DNA of 64,000 nucleotides, taken from the NCBI GenBank assembly GCA_963281255.1, contig OY725499.1, forward strand, positions 3,305,148 through 3,369,147, in the 5' to 3' direction. A model generated the notes under the pieces. That model searched no databases. It saw only the letters and a list, made by a program, of their open reading frames with translations, and had not been told where the DNA came from. The translations under genes and the position numbers were made by a program. Positions 1 through 10,276 of the stretch are shown piece by piece. Origin of the DNA: Aphrocallistes beatrix (lineage: Eukaryota; Porifera; Hexactinellida; Sceptrulophora; Aphrocallistidae). The stretch's first letter is position 1. Each line of letters begins with the position of its first letter.

Positions 1-222
1 AAATTAAGGAAGGAGAGGATAAAGAAGATCGCTAGCCTCAATTTCCTACTAATCGAGATCCAACTAACCTTAACAGAACAATTAACCATCATTTTGCTAA
101 TAAATTGTTGTACAATAATAGTAACAAAGACAGTTATAAGTAAAAATGTGAAATATAAAAGTGACAGGGCAAGATTGTAAAGTGTCCATATTCTAATATT
201 AGGAGTGTCCGATTAGATAAGT

Positions 223-1239
223 TTACATGAATTCTTCATTCCGGACCACAGGTTTGTCACCTTCTTTCTGGAAAGGATGGAAGTCTCGTATGTAGCGGGT
301 GTTCTTAATCTGATCAAACTCTCTTTCTAGCTCAGACCTATACTTCCTCTCCGTTCTGCGCTTAGTACAGCGCTGGTTGAATCGCTTAGAGAGCTCTTCG
401 TTCTCAGGAATGGATTTGAGCTCCTTTATGAAGTTGGAGTACTGCTGCTCTTCTAGCACCAGCTTGTCAAGGGAGACTTGGTAGAATTCACTGAATGCAC
501 TCGACCCTTTCAACCCTAAGTCCATCTGTATGAAGGGCTGTTCAATCTTTTTGAGAAACCCGTCGACTTTCTTCTGTCTAGCCTCCTTTTCTTTCTTCAT
601 TGACTCTTCTTGTGAAGTTAGTCCAGCCATTGCAGCTACAGAGCCAGAGAACATGCTACTCTTGGAAGCAGTTAGGAATTTGTTCCGAGACGCAGTTAGT
701 GCAGATTTACTTGGAGTCAATAACAGATTTTGTTTCACCTTTTCTTCCGCCTTCTTTCTCTTCACAATCGTAGACACCAGATACTCGCTCAGGTCTACAC
801 CGAAAGCGCAGGAAGACTCGGTTCTAGATACGAGACTGGCACTGCCGCCCCTTTTGCTATTCGCACTCGACTGTCTGCTCCCAGTCCGAGATCGAGTTCT
901 CATGCCGCTGCGAGTGCTGGGCGGTGGCTTCACGTTCGTAACTTCGTTATTCTCGTCTTCAATCTTCTGCTGATGTTTGTTGAACATTTTGCGTATACCT
1001 TGCTGGTTGTTCTGCATTTGATTCAGATTTCCCAGTGCTTCTTTGGCATAGTGCTCCACTTTCTGGTGTAGGATGGCTGAGTCTTTCGCAGAACTCTTGA
1101 AATCACTGACGCCTATAACTGAGCTCCTGTTGCCGATACCTTCCAGTTGCTCAGAGAGAAATGAGGCGGCCATGGACTTGGGGAGCACTTTCTGTACATT
1201 AGCAGTGTTATAGAGCAGTTGGTAGTAGGTTTTGGACAT
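223..1239 (-). CDS. Unrecognised basic coiled-coil protein, single exon
   Basis: A complete open frame of about 338 residues. The first ATG (protein start MSKTYYQLL) is at 1239; the frame is open one codon further upstream, but only with GTG. I do not recognise the family. The N-terminal third is helical and polar. The middle (about residues 100-145) is a low-complexity Ser/Arg/Thr stretch. The last third is Lys/Glu-rich and likely coiled coil, ending in EEFM. No signal peptide, membrane segment or enzyme motif is visible. The start lies about 490 bp from the start of the vault PARP gene on the other strand, so the two may share a divergent promoter. The long intact frame and biased composition support a real protein. 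A further upstream exon cannot be excluded. Confidence 0.6.
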   Translation of the reverse strand: MSKTYYQLLYNTANVQKVLPKSMAASFLSEQLEGIGNRSSVIGVSDFKSSAKDSAILHQKVEHYAKEALGNLNQMQNNQQGIRKMFNKHQQKIEDENNEVTNVKPPPSTRSGMRTRSRTGSRQSSANSKRGGSASLVSRTESSCAFGVDLSEYLVSTIVKRKKAEEKVKQNLLLTPSKSALTASRNKFLTASKSSMFSGSVAAMAGLTSQEESMKKEKEARQKKVDGFLKKIEQPFIQMDLGLKGSSAFSEFYQVSLDKLVLEEQQYSNFIKELKSIPENEELSKRFNQRCTKRRTERKYRSELEREFDQIKNTRYIRDFHPFQKEGDKPVVRNEEFM

Positions 1240-1726
1240 CACAGCTAACCAATTTGTAATAAAATTATTCTAGAAAGTATGCAATTATCACATTGATAGA
1301 ATAATTCTAATAACTGCACCAATATTGCGGGATTAATTGGTGATAGCGACGCGACTTAACAAGTAAGTATGGCGGAGTTTGCCTATTAGCAACAAATTTT
1401 CAAGTCTCCAGAATCGATTTTAATTCTGTTCTTCTATAAGCAAATTAGAATTTTCGTGAACAAAACCCGAGTTGCTGTTGTATTATTTTCTCGCAGTAAT
1501 TCTCCATTATAGAATTAGGTAATTATGTCTTTGGAACAATTGAAACGTATCCCCTGTGACTCAATTATGATTTGTGCAAGTTTCTGTATGATGTAATTAG
1601 TGGATATCTGATCAGTTTGTTCTATTTTGAGTTTATAGCGGACCATGCAGTTGTAGGGTAATTCTGATGTTAATGCGAGATAGCTATAAATATACTGCAC
1701 TCGACTCAATAACCACTAAAGGCAGA
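1240..1726. promoter_or_regulatory. Divergent intergenic region between the coiled-coil gene and vault PARP
   Basis: This AT-rich spacer of about 490 bp separates two head-to-head genes and must contain both 5'UTRs and promoters. I see no convincing TATA box or initiator. An in-frame ATG at 1667 could extend the PARP protein by 20 residues, but the ATG at 1727 aligns with the N-terminus of the PARP4 BRCT domain. Confidence 0.35.
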
Positions 1727-2842
1727 ATGAAAATATTCACTGATTGCCATTTTGTTCTAGAACTCGACTTTACTGTTTCTTTCAAAGAGAAAACTGCTCT
1801 GAAAAAGAAAATAACAGATAATGGAGGAGTTATTTCATTCCTAATAACCGCGCAAACTAAGTTCCTCCTCATGAACAATGCAGAAAAAGTTCAGGATTCG
1901 TACAAAGCAAAAACAGCTGCGAAGAAGAGCATTCCTATCGTCGGAGTAGGTTACCTGGACGCGTGTATTGAGGCAGAGACGCTGCTAGACCCTGATAAAT
2001 ACTTACTGGCCGGGAATCTTGCTGTCAAATCTTTCGACGCCGGTAAGATAATAGCTTCTGCGATCGACAAGCAGCTAACAGCCAAGAGACTAAGCAAACC
2101 GAAACAGGCATTCATCAATGTCTCCCAGCTCCCAGTGTTCCAATGGTCCCCTGGAGAGAAGAAAGAGAAGGAACCTAAATTCAATGAGGAGACTTACGAC
2201 ATCGGGAAGTATGCCTTGCTACAGAAGGTTGATAATAAAACGAAAGTGGCAAGCTATGCGTGTGTGGAGGTACATGTGTCCACGGAGGAGGTAGAGGAGA
2301 GGACAGATGTGTTCCGGGTGTTTACGCACACAGGGATCCTGACGGGGGGAACTGGCGAAGGTGTGAAAGAGGTGAGGTACTTGGAGTCAGCGGGAGAGGC
2401 AGAATACGTGTACGGACATCTGGTAAAGCAGTTCACTGGTAACGGCTATACACACGAACAGTTCATCTCACTAAGGATCGGCTCCGACAAGCTGAAGCAA
2501 CAGCTGATAGAGGCGTGTGTACAAGCGAGTGGAAGTCTGAAAGCTGAGTGGAATAAGAGCGGGATGGGGGAAAGTGGAGTCAAGGATTTCGTTGAAGGAA
2601 TTTGGAAGGAAGCTTTGACGCCTTTGGGACAAGGGGACGGTGGGCTGCTGAGCGTTCCTGTCAGGTCCGTGGGACTTGACCAAGTGACTCGTGCGGAGGC
2701 CATCCTCCGACTGATCAGGGACAGGCTACAGGGGAAGGGAACGCCTGGCGAGAACAGTGACTTGAATGGACTCTCCAAAGAGTTCTACACTCTCATTCCA
2801 TTCAAAATGAACGCTAGAGATGCTATCACTGACCTGAAGCAG
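1727..2842 (+). CDS. PARP4: Vault PARP exon 1: BRCT domain and PARP regulatory region
   Basis: Encodes residues 1-372. The start MKIFTDCHFVLEL lines up with the first strand of the PARP4 BRCT domain. A conserved GG appears near residue 34 (DNGGVISF), and the C-terminal BRCT helix lies around residues 70-85. Residues about 215-372 match the helical region that precedes the catalytic domain in PARP4 (RAEAILRLIRD and EFYTLIPFK). The donor is CTGAAGCAG|gtacgt. The BRCT domain probably mediates protein interactions. Intron 1 (2843-3351) is AT-rich and holds nothing I recognise. Confidence 0.9.
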
Positions 2843-5800
2843 GTACGTTACAAACTTACAATATATTATACTTAATTCCATACCTAATACGAGGTAAATT
2901 TTAAAAGGTGAATTGCTAGGATAATTTGTCACAGGGATACGACATTTCAATTCATATTTGCTATGTTTATGTCATACTAACCCATTATTTGAGAATGTTT
3001 TGGAAAAATATTTTAGTTTTAAACACGATTTTCAGATTCTACAGATTGAATTACCCCAGATTGCAAAGTCTCAGCGAAATGCTTTCAAAATTGACTGGGA
3101 TATGCCCTTGACTGACTGATCCCTAATACTTCGTCTACGAACCTCTATTTTTTCGCCTTTTGGGTGCATTGTCCCCTGAAAAGGATTTCTTAAGTTGAGA
3201 TTTTTCGAATTTGTGACTCTTGATCACGTTGAACAAACAAGTAAAAATAAATTGACATTCTGCTCACATCGGCCTCCTAGGGATGGTAGGGACAAATATT
3301 AATAGAAAATATTAAATCGAAAAAATATAAATTATTATTAAAATATCGCAGGTTTCAATCAAACAAGATTTCTGTCAGCTGATTCGTGACGTGGTGTCGA
3401 TAGGAGAGAGTACGAAATGGGACGACAAGCTCGACTACTGGGCCAAGTACTCCACTCTAGGCTGTTCCATAGAGCGGCTGCAGAAGGGTACAGACGAGTT
3501 CAACCTCATAGAAGACTACGTTCTCTCCTCAACTCCTGATCGCACGGAGATCTCAATCCGGAATATTTTCAAAGTGAACAGGCCTTCCGAACAGATCGGA
3601 ATGCAGACAGGCAAACAGAGGAAGATGCTGTTCCACTCCAGCTCCTACCAGAACATGCTCGGGATCCTGTCGAGGGGGTTGTTACTGCCGAAAGTGGTCG
3701 TCTCCCATTACGGCGGAGAGAGATCGGATTACGGCAAACTGGGAGCTGGCATTTACTTTGCTTCCAACGCCAGTCACAGCGCTAAGTTCTCGACACAAGG
3801 GCAGTCTACCAGGACTCGCCTCCTGCTCCTGCACGACGTGGCTCTGGGGGCGTGCAAGGACTGCTTGAGGGAGGAGAAGGAGCTAGAGAGGGCGCCGGAC
3901 GGGTACGACAGTGTGAGGGGGGTGGGGAAGAAAGAAGATGCGAGAAGTAAGTTCACTGAGGATGAGTATGTCGTCTATGATTCGAAGCAACAGGCGTTGA
4001 GTTTCGCAGTGGAGTTCCAGCTTCCAAAGGATGGACTCATGCCTGCTCCAGGACAGCCAGTGACCGAGTAAGTTAAATTATAAATTACGAGTATCAACAA
4101 AGTTCAAACAAAATATTCATATTTATACTATAGTGAGTAATGGAATTATTCAGTTACAACAAAGTAGTATATAGTAAACGTTAGTAGCATAATCTTCTTT
4201 TTTGAGCTCCCTGTTAGTAGGGATGGGAAGGAAACTATTTAACACCTCTGCGGACACGTATGCGTAACATCGTCACATTTAAGGATTTGTATATCTCTTG
4301 CGTACAAATACGTTTGTATAACCTTTTTACTATTAACGAGGGATAATGGTTGCAGTGGAAACATAATTTTTACTTGAGTCAATGCTTAAACTCATTTTAA
4401 TAACTAAATTCCTTCAGAAGTGAGGAAGAAGACGCGTCGGTCAAGGATGCGGACACGAGTGCTGGGACTGAGTCGAGTCACGTGGAGATAGGAGATGTAC
4501 AGGGTGTAGCTAACCCCATGGACAAGGTGGTGCCAGGTCTGCAGGTAGTGGGAGGAGATAAGGGTGCGGGGGTGCCTCTAAAATCCGTCCACATACGAGC
4601 TAAACTGATGGATCTCTCCAGTGAAGTAATAGTAATGCAGGAGTACGAGAATGACAGTGGTAAGGCGATCGAAGCGAAGTACGTATTTCCGTTGGGAGAC
4701 AACGCTTGTGTGTGTGGATTCGAAGCGTTCATTAACGGCAAGCATATCGTGGGGGAGGTGAAGGAGAAAGAGAAAGCTCACAGGGAGTACAGAGAAGCGA
4801 TACAGGAGGGACATGGCGCATACCTCATGGATGAAGAGGTTGTTATGATTTTCCATTTTATAGTAAAATGCACATTTGACAAAATAGATACAACATGACT
4901 AATTCTTTTATCTAATATAAAATTTACATCTGACTAGGTGCCTGATGTATTCACAGTGAGTGTGGGTAACCTCCCCTCAGGAGCTAACGTCCTGATCAAG
5001 ATCACTTTCGTGGCAGAGTTGGAGATGGAGGGGGAGAGCGTCCTCTTCAACCTCCCAGGAAGTGTTGCCCCCTGGCACACGGGGACCGCCCTGGACCCCC
5101 TCCTACAGTCTGAAGTGGGGACGGTGAAGATTAAGCAGCAGCACGCTGGAAAGACGACGTTGCAGGTAAGAAGATTTGGGATTAGCTGTTCCAGGGTTGG
5201 GTTCAAATACATATTTCTTGATCGAATACGAATATCTTATATATTAAAACTCAAAGATTTGTTTGTTTGTTTGTCCGAATTGATTGAAGTCGTAGAGATA
5301 TGAAAATTGGCATGTAGGTGTTAAATGATGAGTCTAGGATTAAGTTCGAAAATCTAAGCGAAATTTTAACACCTCTGGAAAAAATGGAAAACAATTTTCA
5401 CACATTTTCTATAAAATATATATGACGAGCGAAGCGCGCTTGTATACAATTAATTTGATAAGAAATCAAGTTACTTCTCTAGCTAATGTGTGGCATCATT
5501 TATCATTTCCGCTCTTGTAGCTGAAAGTGGAGATGCCGTTTGACATCCAAGGGATCACTTGCACCAGTCACCGCCTTAAAGTCAAGAAGACACAGACCAA
5601 AGCAGTGCTAGAGATGCTGCGAGGACAGAGCATTGGACAGGATGGGTTCCACCTCCAGGTCTCACTCTCGCACGCACACGTGCCCAGGATGTGGATAGAG
5701 GAGGCACCGGATGGGACTGAAGCCTGCATGCTGACCTTCTACCCGGAATTCGAGGTGGAGGAGTCCCCCTATGCTGAGATCCTGTTCCTGCTGGACGCCT

Positions 5801-8800
5801 CTCACTCCATGCAAGAAGGGGACACGTTTTCAACCGCAAAGAAGGTTAGTTGAGTTTGAATCGGTTTCAGATTGGAATATTGCACTATATAGAATATATC
5901 CTAAAAACAATTATACTAGCTTTCTAAGGTTGACATGGGGGTTTAAATTTCGAATATCATATTCCCAAAACTATGTGGCCAATATTTATTGTTTTTTACA
6001 ATAAATACATACATAGTATATTAAACAAATTTCGAAATGGATTGTGGAAAATAATCAAAATTTAGGAATTTTTAAATATTCCCCAGGCGGAGACAGGACG
6101 ACTCTGCGGACAGGAAACGCTCCCTAGCCGCGCTTGTATATTATTATTAGTTTGCATTTGCTTAGGTCCTACTATTGGCACTGCACCATCTCCCTAGCAA
6201 TGCACGCTTTAACATAGTAAAGTTTGGCAGTGGGTGGGAAGAGCTGTTCCCTTCCTCTCAGAATCCAACCAAAGAGTTCGTCAAACAAGCGATCACCTGG
6301 GTCCAGAAATCCCAACCGAACATGGGCAGCACCAATCTGTGGAGATTGTTCCATTCCGTGGAGCTGCTCTACCGGAGGACTAGCAGCGGATCTCTGATCC
6401 CTAATCGGAGTTTCTTTCTCATCTCGGATGGACACGCTACACAGGTATGCACGGTTGCTGGTCTCGGCGTTTTAATTCCACTGAATAACACATAAATAAT
6501 GTAGAATGGTACGACGAAATTTATTTATAAAAGATGTGTCATATTAAAGCGAAGTTGTGAGAGTTTTAAAATAAGTGACAATGAATTTATATTGGAATTT
6601 TGAACATGAAAATTTTCACATTTTAATTTAGGTCTATTAGCTTGTTCTCATATTTATAACATAAAACTGAACTTAGGAACACACAGTCCTGAGCAAGATC
6701 CAGGAGATCAGCAGACACAGCAGGGTGTTCACACTGGGAGTGGGGTCTGCGCTTAACAAGCACCTGATGAATAGGATGAGCAGAGCCGGGCTTGGCTGTT
6801 CTGAGAGTTTCGACACCACGGCTAAGTCGAAGTGGGAAGTGAAAGTTAGTCGGCAGATAGGGCGCGCTTTCCAACCTGCACTCGGAGGCATCGAAGTGGA
6901 GTGGAAGCAATATGACGTGAGTGTTCCAATCCTTACCGTATACGAATCTAATACATTCCATTGGTAGAATAATGCTGTCAAGTGGTAATCTTGTATTGGT
7001 TCTTTGAAACGACATCATTTGGGCGCGCGCAAAGGAGTTGAACCAACTGTGGATTCTTGTGGAAGAATGGGGACAATTGTCCCCATCCTCAGTGCTTTAG
7101 AGATCTGTTTTATTCAATCTACAAATTCCCCTTTGGGTTATGCATAATATGACAAATTATCAGTTCTAGTAATTTAAATAAATCCCTATCCCTAATATTT
7201 AAAAGAATCTGGTAATGCCATTTAAAAGTGTTTTACGTCAATGCTATACTTAAGTACTTTACAACTATGATTGTATGGTTATGCGCATCGTTTACAGGAT
7301 GGTAACGTGACGCACGAGGCCCCAGTATGGGCGCCCCTACAGCTGGGACCGGTATTCCACGGGAACAGACTGGTCGTGTACGGCTTCGCCGCTCAATGCA
7401 GACAAGCGATCCTGCGAGCTAGCCTCGGAGGGAAGCAGCTCGAGACGAGTGTGTTCTGTTCAGATCTCTCCGTCACTAAAGGGAGCATACTGGGAAGACT
7501 CGCAGCTAAAGCAGTGATTAGAGATTCTCTCGAAGGACATTTGGAAGGAGATCCCATTCAAGATGAGATCAAGAGAAGGGAGCGTAAACCGAAAGTTATT
7601 GAGATGTCCAAGAAGTACTGTATCGTCACTCAGGTAGATGCTAGACTTAGACTGTAGATAATCTTTATATTAATACCCGAATTAGACTAGGAATTTTGCT
7701 AACTTATTTCCGTGTAAGTCATTTTGTGGGGAAAACATATAAATATGGATCATTCTATAAATAGAATTGACCCAAGTCTAATTCTGGATGTTAAGCGTTA
7801 GTTTGGTGTAAACGTGTACCTACATGTGTAGCTACACGTGTAGCTACATGTGTAGCTACACGTGTACCTACATGTGTAGCTACACGTGTACCTACATGTG
7901 TAGCTACACGTGTACCTACATGTGTAGCTACACGTGTAGCTACATGTGTAGCTACACGTGTACCTACATGTGTAGCTACACGTGTAGCTACATGTGTAGC
8001 TACATGTGTAGCTACATGTGTAGCTACACGTGTAGCTACATGTGTAGCTACACGTGTACCTACATGTGTAGCTACACGTGTACCTACATGTGTAGCTACA
8101 CGTGTACCTACATGTGTAGCTACATGTGTAGCTACACGTGTACCTACATGTGTAGCTACACGTGTACCTACATGTGTAGCTACATGTGTAGCTACATGTG
8201 TACCTACATGTGTAGCTACATGTGTAGCTACACGTGTACCTACATGTGTAGCTACACGTGTACCTACATGTGTAGCTACACGTGTACCTACATGTGTAGC
8301 TACACGTGTACCTACATGTGTAGCTACATGTGTAGCTACACGTGTACCTACATGTGTAGCTACACGTGTACCTACATGTGTAGCTACACGTGTACCTACA
8401 TGTGTAGCTACACGTGTACCTACATGTGTAGCTACACGTGTACCTACATGTGTAGCTACACGTGTACCTACATGTGTAGCTACACGTGTACCTACATGTG
8501 TAGCTACATGTGTAGCTACACGTGTACCTACATGTGTAGCTACACGTGTACCTACATGTGTAGCTACACGTGTACCTACATGTGTAGCTACACGTGTACC
8601 TACATGTGTAGCTACACGTGTACCTACATGTGTAGCTACATGTGTAGCTACATGTGTACCTACATGTGTAGCTACATGTGTAGCTACACGTGTACCTACA
8701 TGTGTAGCTACACGTGTACCTACATGTGTAGCTACATGTGTAGCTACATGTGTAGCTACATGTGTAGCTACATGTGTACCTACATGTGTAGCTACATGTG

Positions 8801-10276
8801 TAGCTACACGTGTACCTACATGTGTAGCTACACGTGTAACTACATGTGTAGCTACACGTGTACCTACATGTGTAGCTACACGTGTACCTACATGTGTAGC
8901 TACATGTGTAGCTACACGTGTAGCTACACGTGTACCTACATGTGTAGCTACATGTGTAGCTACACGTGTACCTACATGTGTAGCTACATGTGTAGCTACA
9001 CGTGTAGCTACATGTGTAGCTACACGTGTAGCTACACGTGTAGCTACATGTGTAGCTACACGTGTACCTACATGTGTAGCTACATGTGTAGCTACACGTG
9101 TACCTACATGTGTAGCTACACGTGTACCTACATGTGTAGCTACATGTGTAGCTACACGTGTAGCTACACGTGTACCTACATGTGTAGCTACATGTGTAGC
9201 TACACGTGTACCTACATGTGTAGCTACATGTGTAGCTACACGTGTAGCTACATGTGTAGCTACACGTGTAGCTACACGTGTAGCTACATGTGTAGCTACA
9301 CGTGTACCTACATGTGTAGCTACATGTGTAGCTACACGTGTACCTACATGTGTAGCTACATGTGTAGCTACATGTGTAGCTACACGTGTACCTACATGTG
9401 TAGCTACATGTGTAGCTACATGTGTAGCTACACGTGTACCTACATGTGTAGCTACACGTGTACCTACATGTGTAGCTACATGTGTAGCTACATGTGTACC
9501 TACATGTGTAGCTACACGTGTAGCTACATGTGTACCTACATGTGTAGCCAGGGTTTCATCCAGCTTTCCGAAGTCATACGCCTAAATGGGTGCCACAATT
9601 TTTCTACGCGCCTAGACTCTGCATGTTTATATATATTTAATTCAACGCGCCTAAGTAGGCGTATTCCGCGCACCTAAATCATACGCCTAATTATGATCCA
9701 TGGGATCAAATACGCGCCTCTAGGCGCGCACAGTACGCCTGGATGAAAGCTTGCATGTAGCTACACGTGTAACTACACGTGTAGGTACACGTGTAACTAC
9801 AACTGTTAACATGGGCTTTTAGAAGCGTGGATTCCTAATATTGCTTTATCGAATCTATCTTCTGAAATCTGAATTTGTTGATATTTACAGTGACTCAGCG
9901 AACACAAAATGTTCGCTAGCCGCGCAATGCAAGTGCGCGAAGCCCGCTTGTATAAATTTAACTATTCAATTTCTAACCCTTCATTCTACTCTGAACAAGC
10001 AAATATTGATGGCATTAAATTATATTTTAGTACACGAGCTTCATCGCCGTTGAGAAACGAGAAAAGGGAGAAGTATTCAGTAAGGACAAGGGGCCTAGCA
10101 TTGAAGAGCTGGTGCAGAAGGAAGACGTGGACATCCTGTCCTACATGGGCTGGGAGCAGGGAGGCGAGGAGGACATCGGCAGTGGAGAATCTCTACTGCA
10201 GCAAGCTTACGAGGAGGCGATACGTTCTAAGAGCAGAGTCAGTCTGGAGAGAGCGCTGGGGATTGCAAAGGAACAG
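1727..10276 (+). CDS. PARP4: Vault poly(ADP-ribose) polymerase (PARP4-like), constant part, nine exons
   Basis: Exons read from GT-AG sites with continuous frame: 1727-2842, 3352-4067, 4418-4838, 4938-5165, 5521-5844, 6166-6444, 6677-6916, 7298-7633 and 10031-10276. They join to 1302 residues. Domain order is BRCT (about 1-95), PARP regulatory helices (about 200-380), ADP-ribosyltransferase (about 385-610), VIT (about 645-790) and VWA (about 910-1100), followed by the conserved post-VWA segment. This is the order of vertebrate PARP4, the PARP of vault ribonucleoprotein particles. All junctions are phase 0 except exon 2/3, which is phase 2. The last constant exon ends in phase 0 without a stop, so the protein must continue into a downstream exon. 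Nine phase-matched terminal cassettes follow. With cassette 1 the protein would be about 2190 residues, longer than human PARP4 (1724). Confidence 0.93.
3352..4067 (+). CDS. PARP4: Vault PARP exon 2: ADP-ribosyltransferase catalytic domain
   Basis: Encodes about residues 373-611. The H-Y-E triad expected of a polymerising or glutamate-type ADP-ribosyltransferase is intact: His in LFHSSSYQNM (about residue 467), Tyr in GAGIYFASN (about 507) and Glu in DEYVVYD (about 577). The segment GILSRGLLLPKVV is nearly the same as in vertebrate PARP4. The acceptor is atatcgcag|GTTTCA and the donor is GA|gtaagt, the only phase-2 junction in the gene. The residues support an NAD+-consuming enzyme. Whether it makes polymer or single ADP-ribose cannot be told from sequence. 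Confidence 0.93.
4418..5165 (+). CDS. PARP4: Vault PARP exons 3-4: VIT domain
   Basis: Exon 3 (4418-4838) and exon 4 (4938-5165) encode the vault/inter-alpha-trypsin (VIT) domain. The signature stretches are very close to vertebrate PARP4: CGFEAFINGKHIVGEVKEKE in exon 3, and PDVFTVSVGNLPSGANVLIK at the start of exon 4. The 99-bp intron between them is short. VIT domains normally sit directly before a VWA domain, as here. Its role is probably structural or in protein contacts. Intron 2 (4068-4417) and intron 4 (5166-5520) are AT-rich. Intron 4 carries a copy of the dispersed repeat ending in gcgaagcgcgcttgta (about 5300-5450). Confidence 0.92.
5521..7633 (+). CDS. PARP4: Vault PARP exons 5-8: VWA domain and following segment
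   Basis: Exons 5521-5844, 6166-6444, 6677-6916 and 7298-7633, all phase 0. The metal-ion-dependent adhesion site motif DxSxS is intact as DASHS (about residues 919-923 in exon 5). The later MIDAS threonine and aspartate lie in NMGSTNLW and ISDGHA of exon 6. Exon 7 carries FTLGVGSALNKHLM, matching the PARP4 segment that ends the VWA fold. Exon 8 carries NRLVVYGF and the conserved LAAKAVIRD helix. Introns 5 (5845-6165) and 7 (6917-7297) are AT-rich with no gene; intron 5 contains a fragment of the gccgcgcttgtata repeat at about 6120. Confidence 0.92.
7809..9548. repeat. 12-bp minisatellite in vault PARP intron 8
   Basis: About 145 copies of a 12-bp unit, ctacaYgtgtaS, where Y is c or t and S is g or c. 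Variants alternate as tacatgtgtagc and tacacgtgtacc. The unit is near-palindromic (tacacgtgta), so E-box-like CACGTG or CATGTG sites recur every 12 bp. Higher-order structure is visible: 8281-8460 equals 8461-8640 (180 bp), and 8881-9120 equals 9121-9360 (240 bp). Because 12 is a multiple of three, a long Cys/Ser/Tyr/Thr/Met open frame results, but it is not a gene. The array resumes briefly at 9754-9800 after an inserted element. Confidence 0.95.
9549..9753. mobile_element. Small inverted-repeat element inside the minisatellite
   Basis: A unique block of 205 bp interrupts the 12-bp array. Its ends are imperfect inverted repeats: cagggtttcatccag on the left and ctggatgaaagcttg on the right. 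Internally it holds several copies of tacgcct/aggcgta on both strands. There is no coding capacity, consistent with a non-autonomous DNA transposon (MITE). The target duplication cannot be separated from the surrounding repeat. Confidence 0.6.
10031..10276 (+). CDS. PARP4: Vault PARP exon 9: last constant exon, donor for the terminal cassettes
   Basis: 82 codons after the acceptor ttttag. They begin YTSFIAVEKREKGEVF, which continues directly from CIVTQ of exon 8 and matches the PARP4 segment ITQFTSFVAVEKR. The later KEDVDILSYMGW also has a close PARP4 counterpart. The exon ends GCAAAGGAACAG|gtcagg in phase 0 and has no stop before the donor. Reading past the donor meets a stop within ten codons, so splicing onward is needed for an MVP-binding product. 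The nearest usable acceptor is cassette 1, 2 kb away; the farthest is cassette 9, 29 kb away. Confidence 0.9.

Noticed and set aside
7809-9548. Possible CRISPR-like array
   Set aside because: The units are contiguous 12-mers without unique spacers, and the context is a eukaryotic intron.
7824-9677. A 617-residue open frame of CSYTCTYM repeats
   Set aside because: It is a by-product of a 12-bp minisatellite whose unit is a multiple of three. It lies in an intron between two exons that join in frame, and no start or conserved domain is present.
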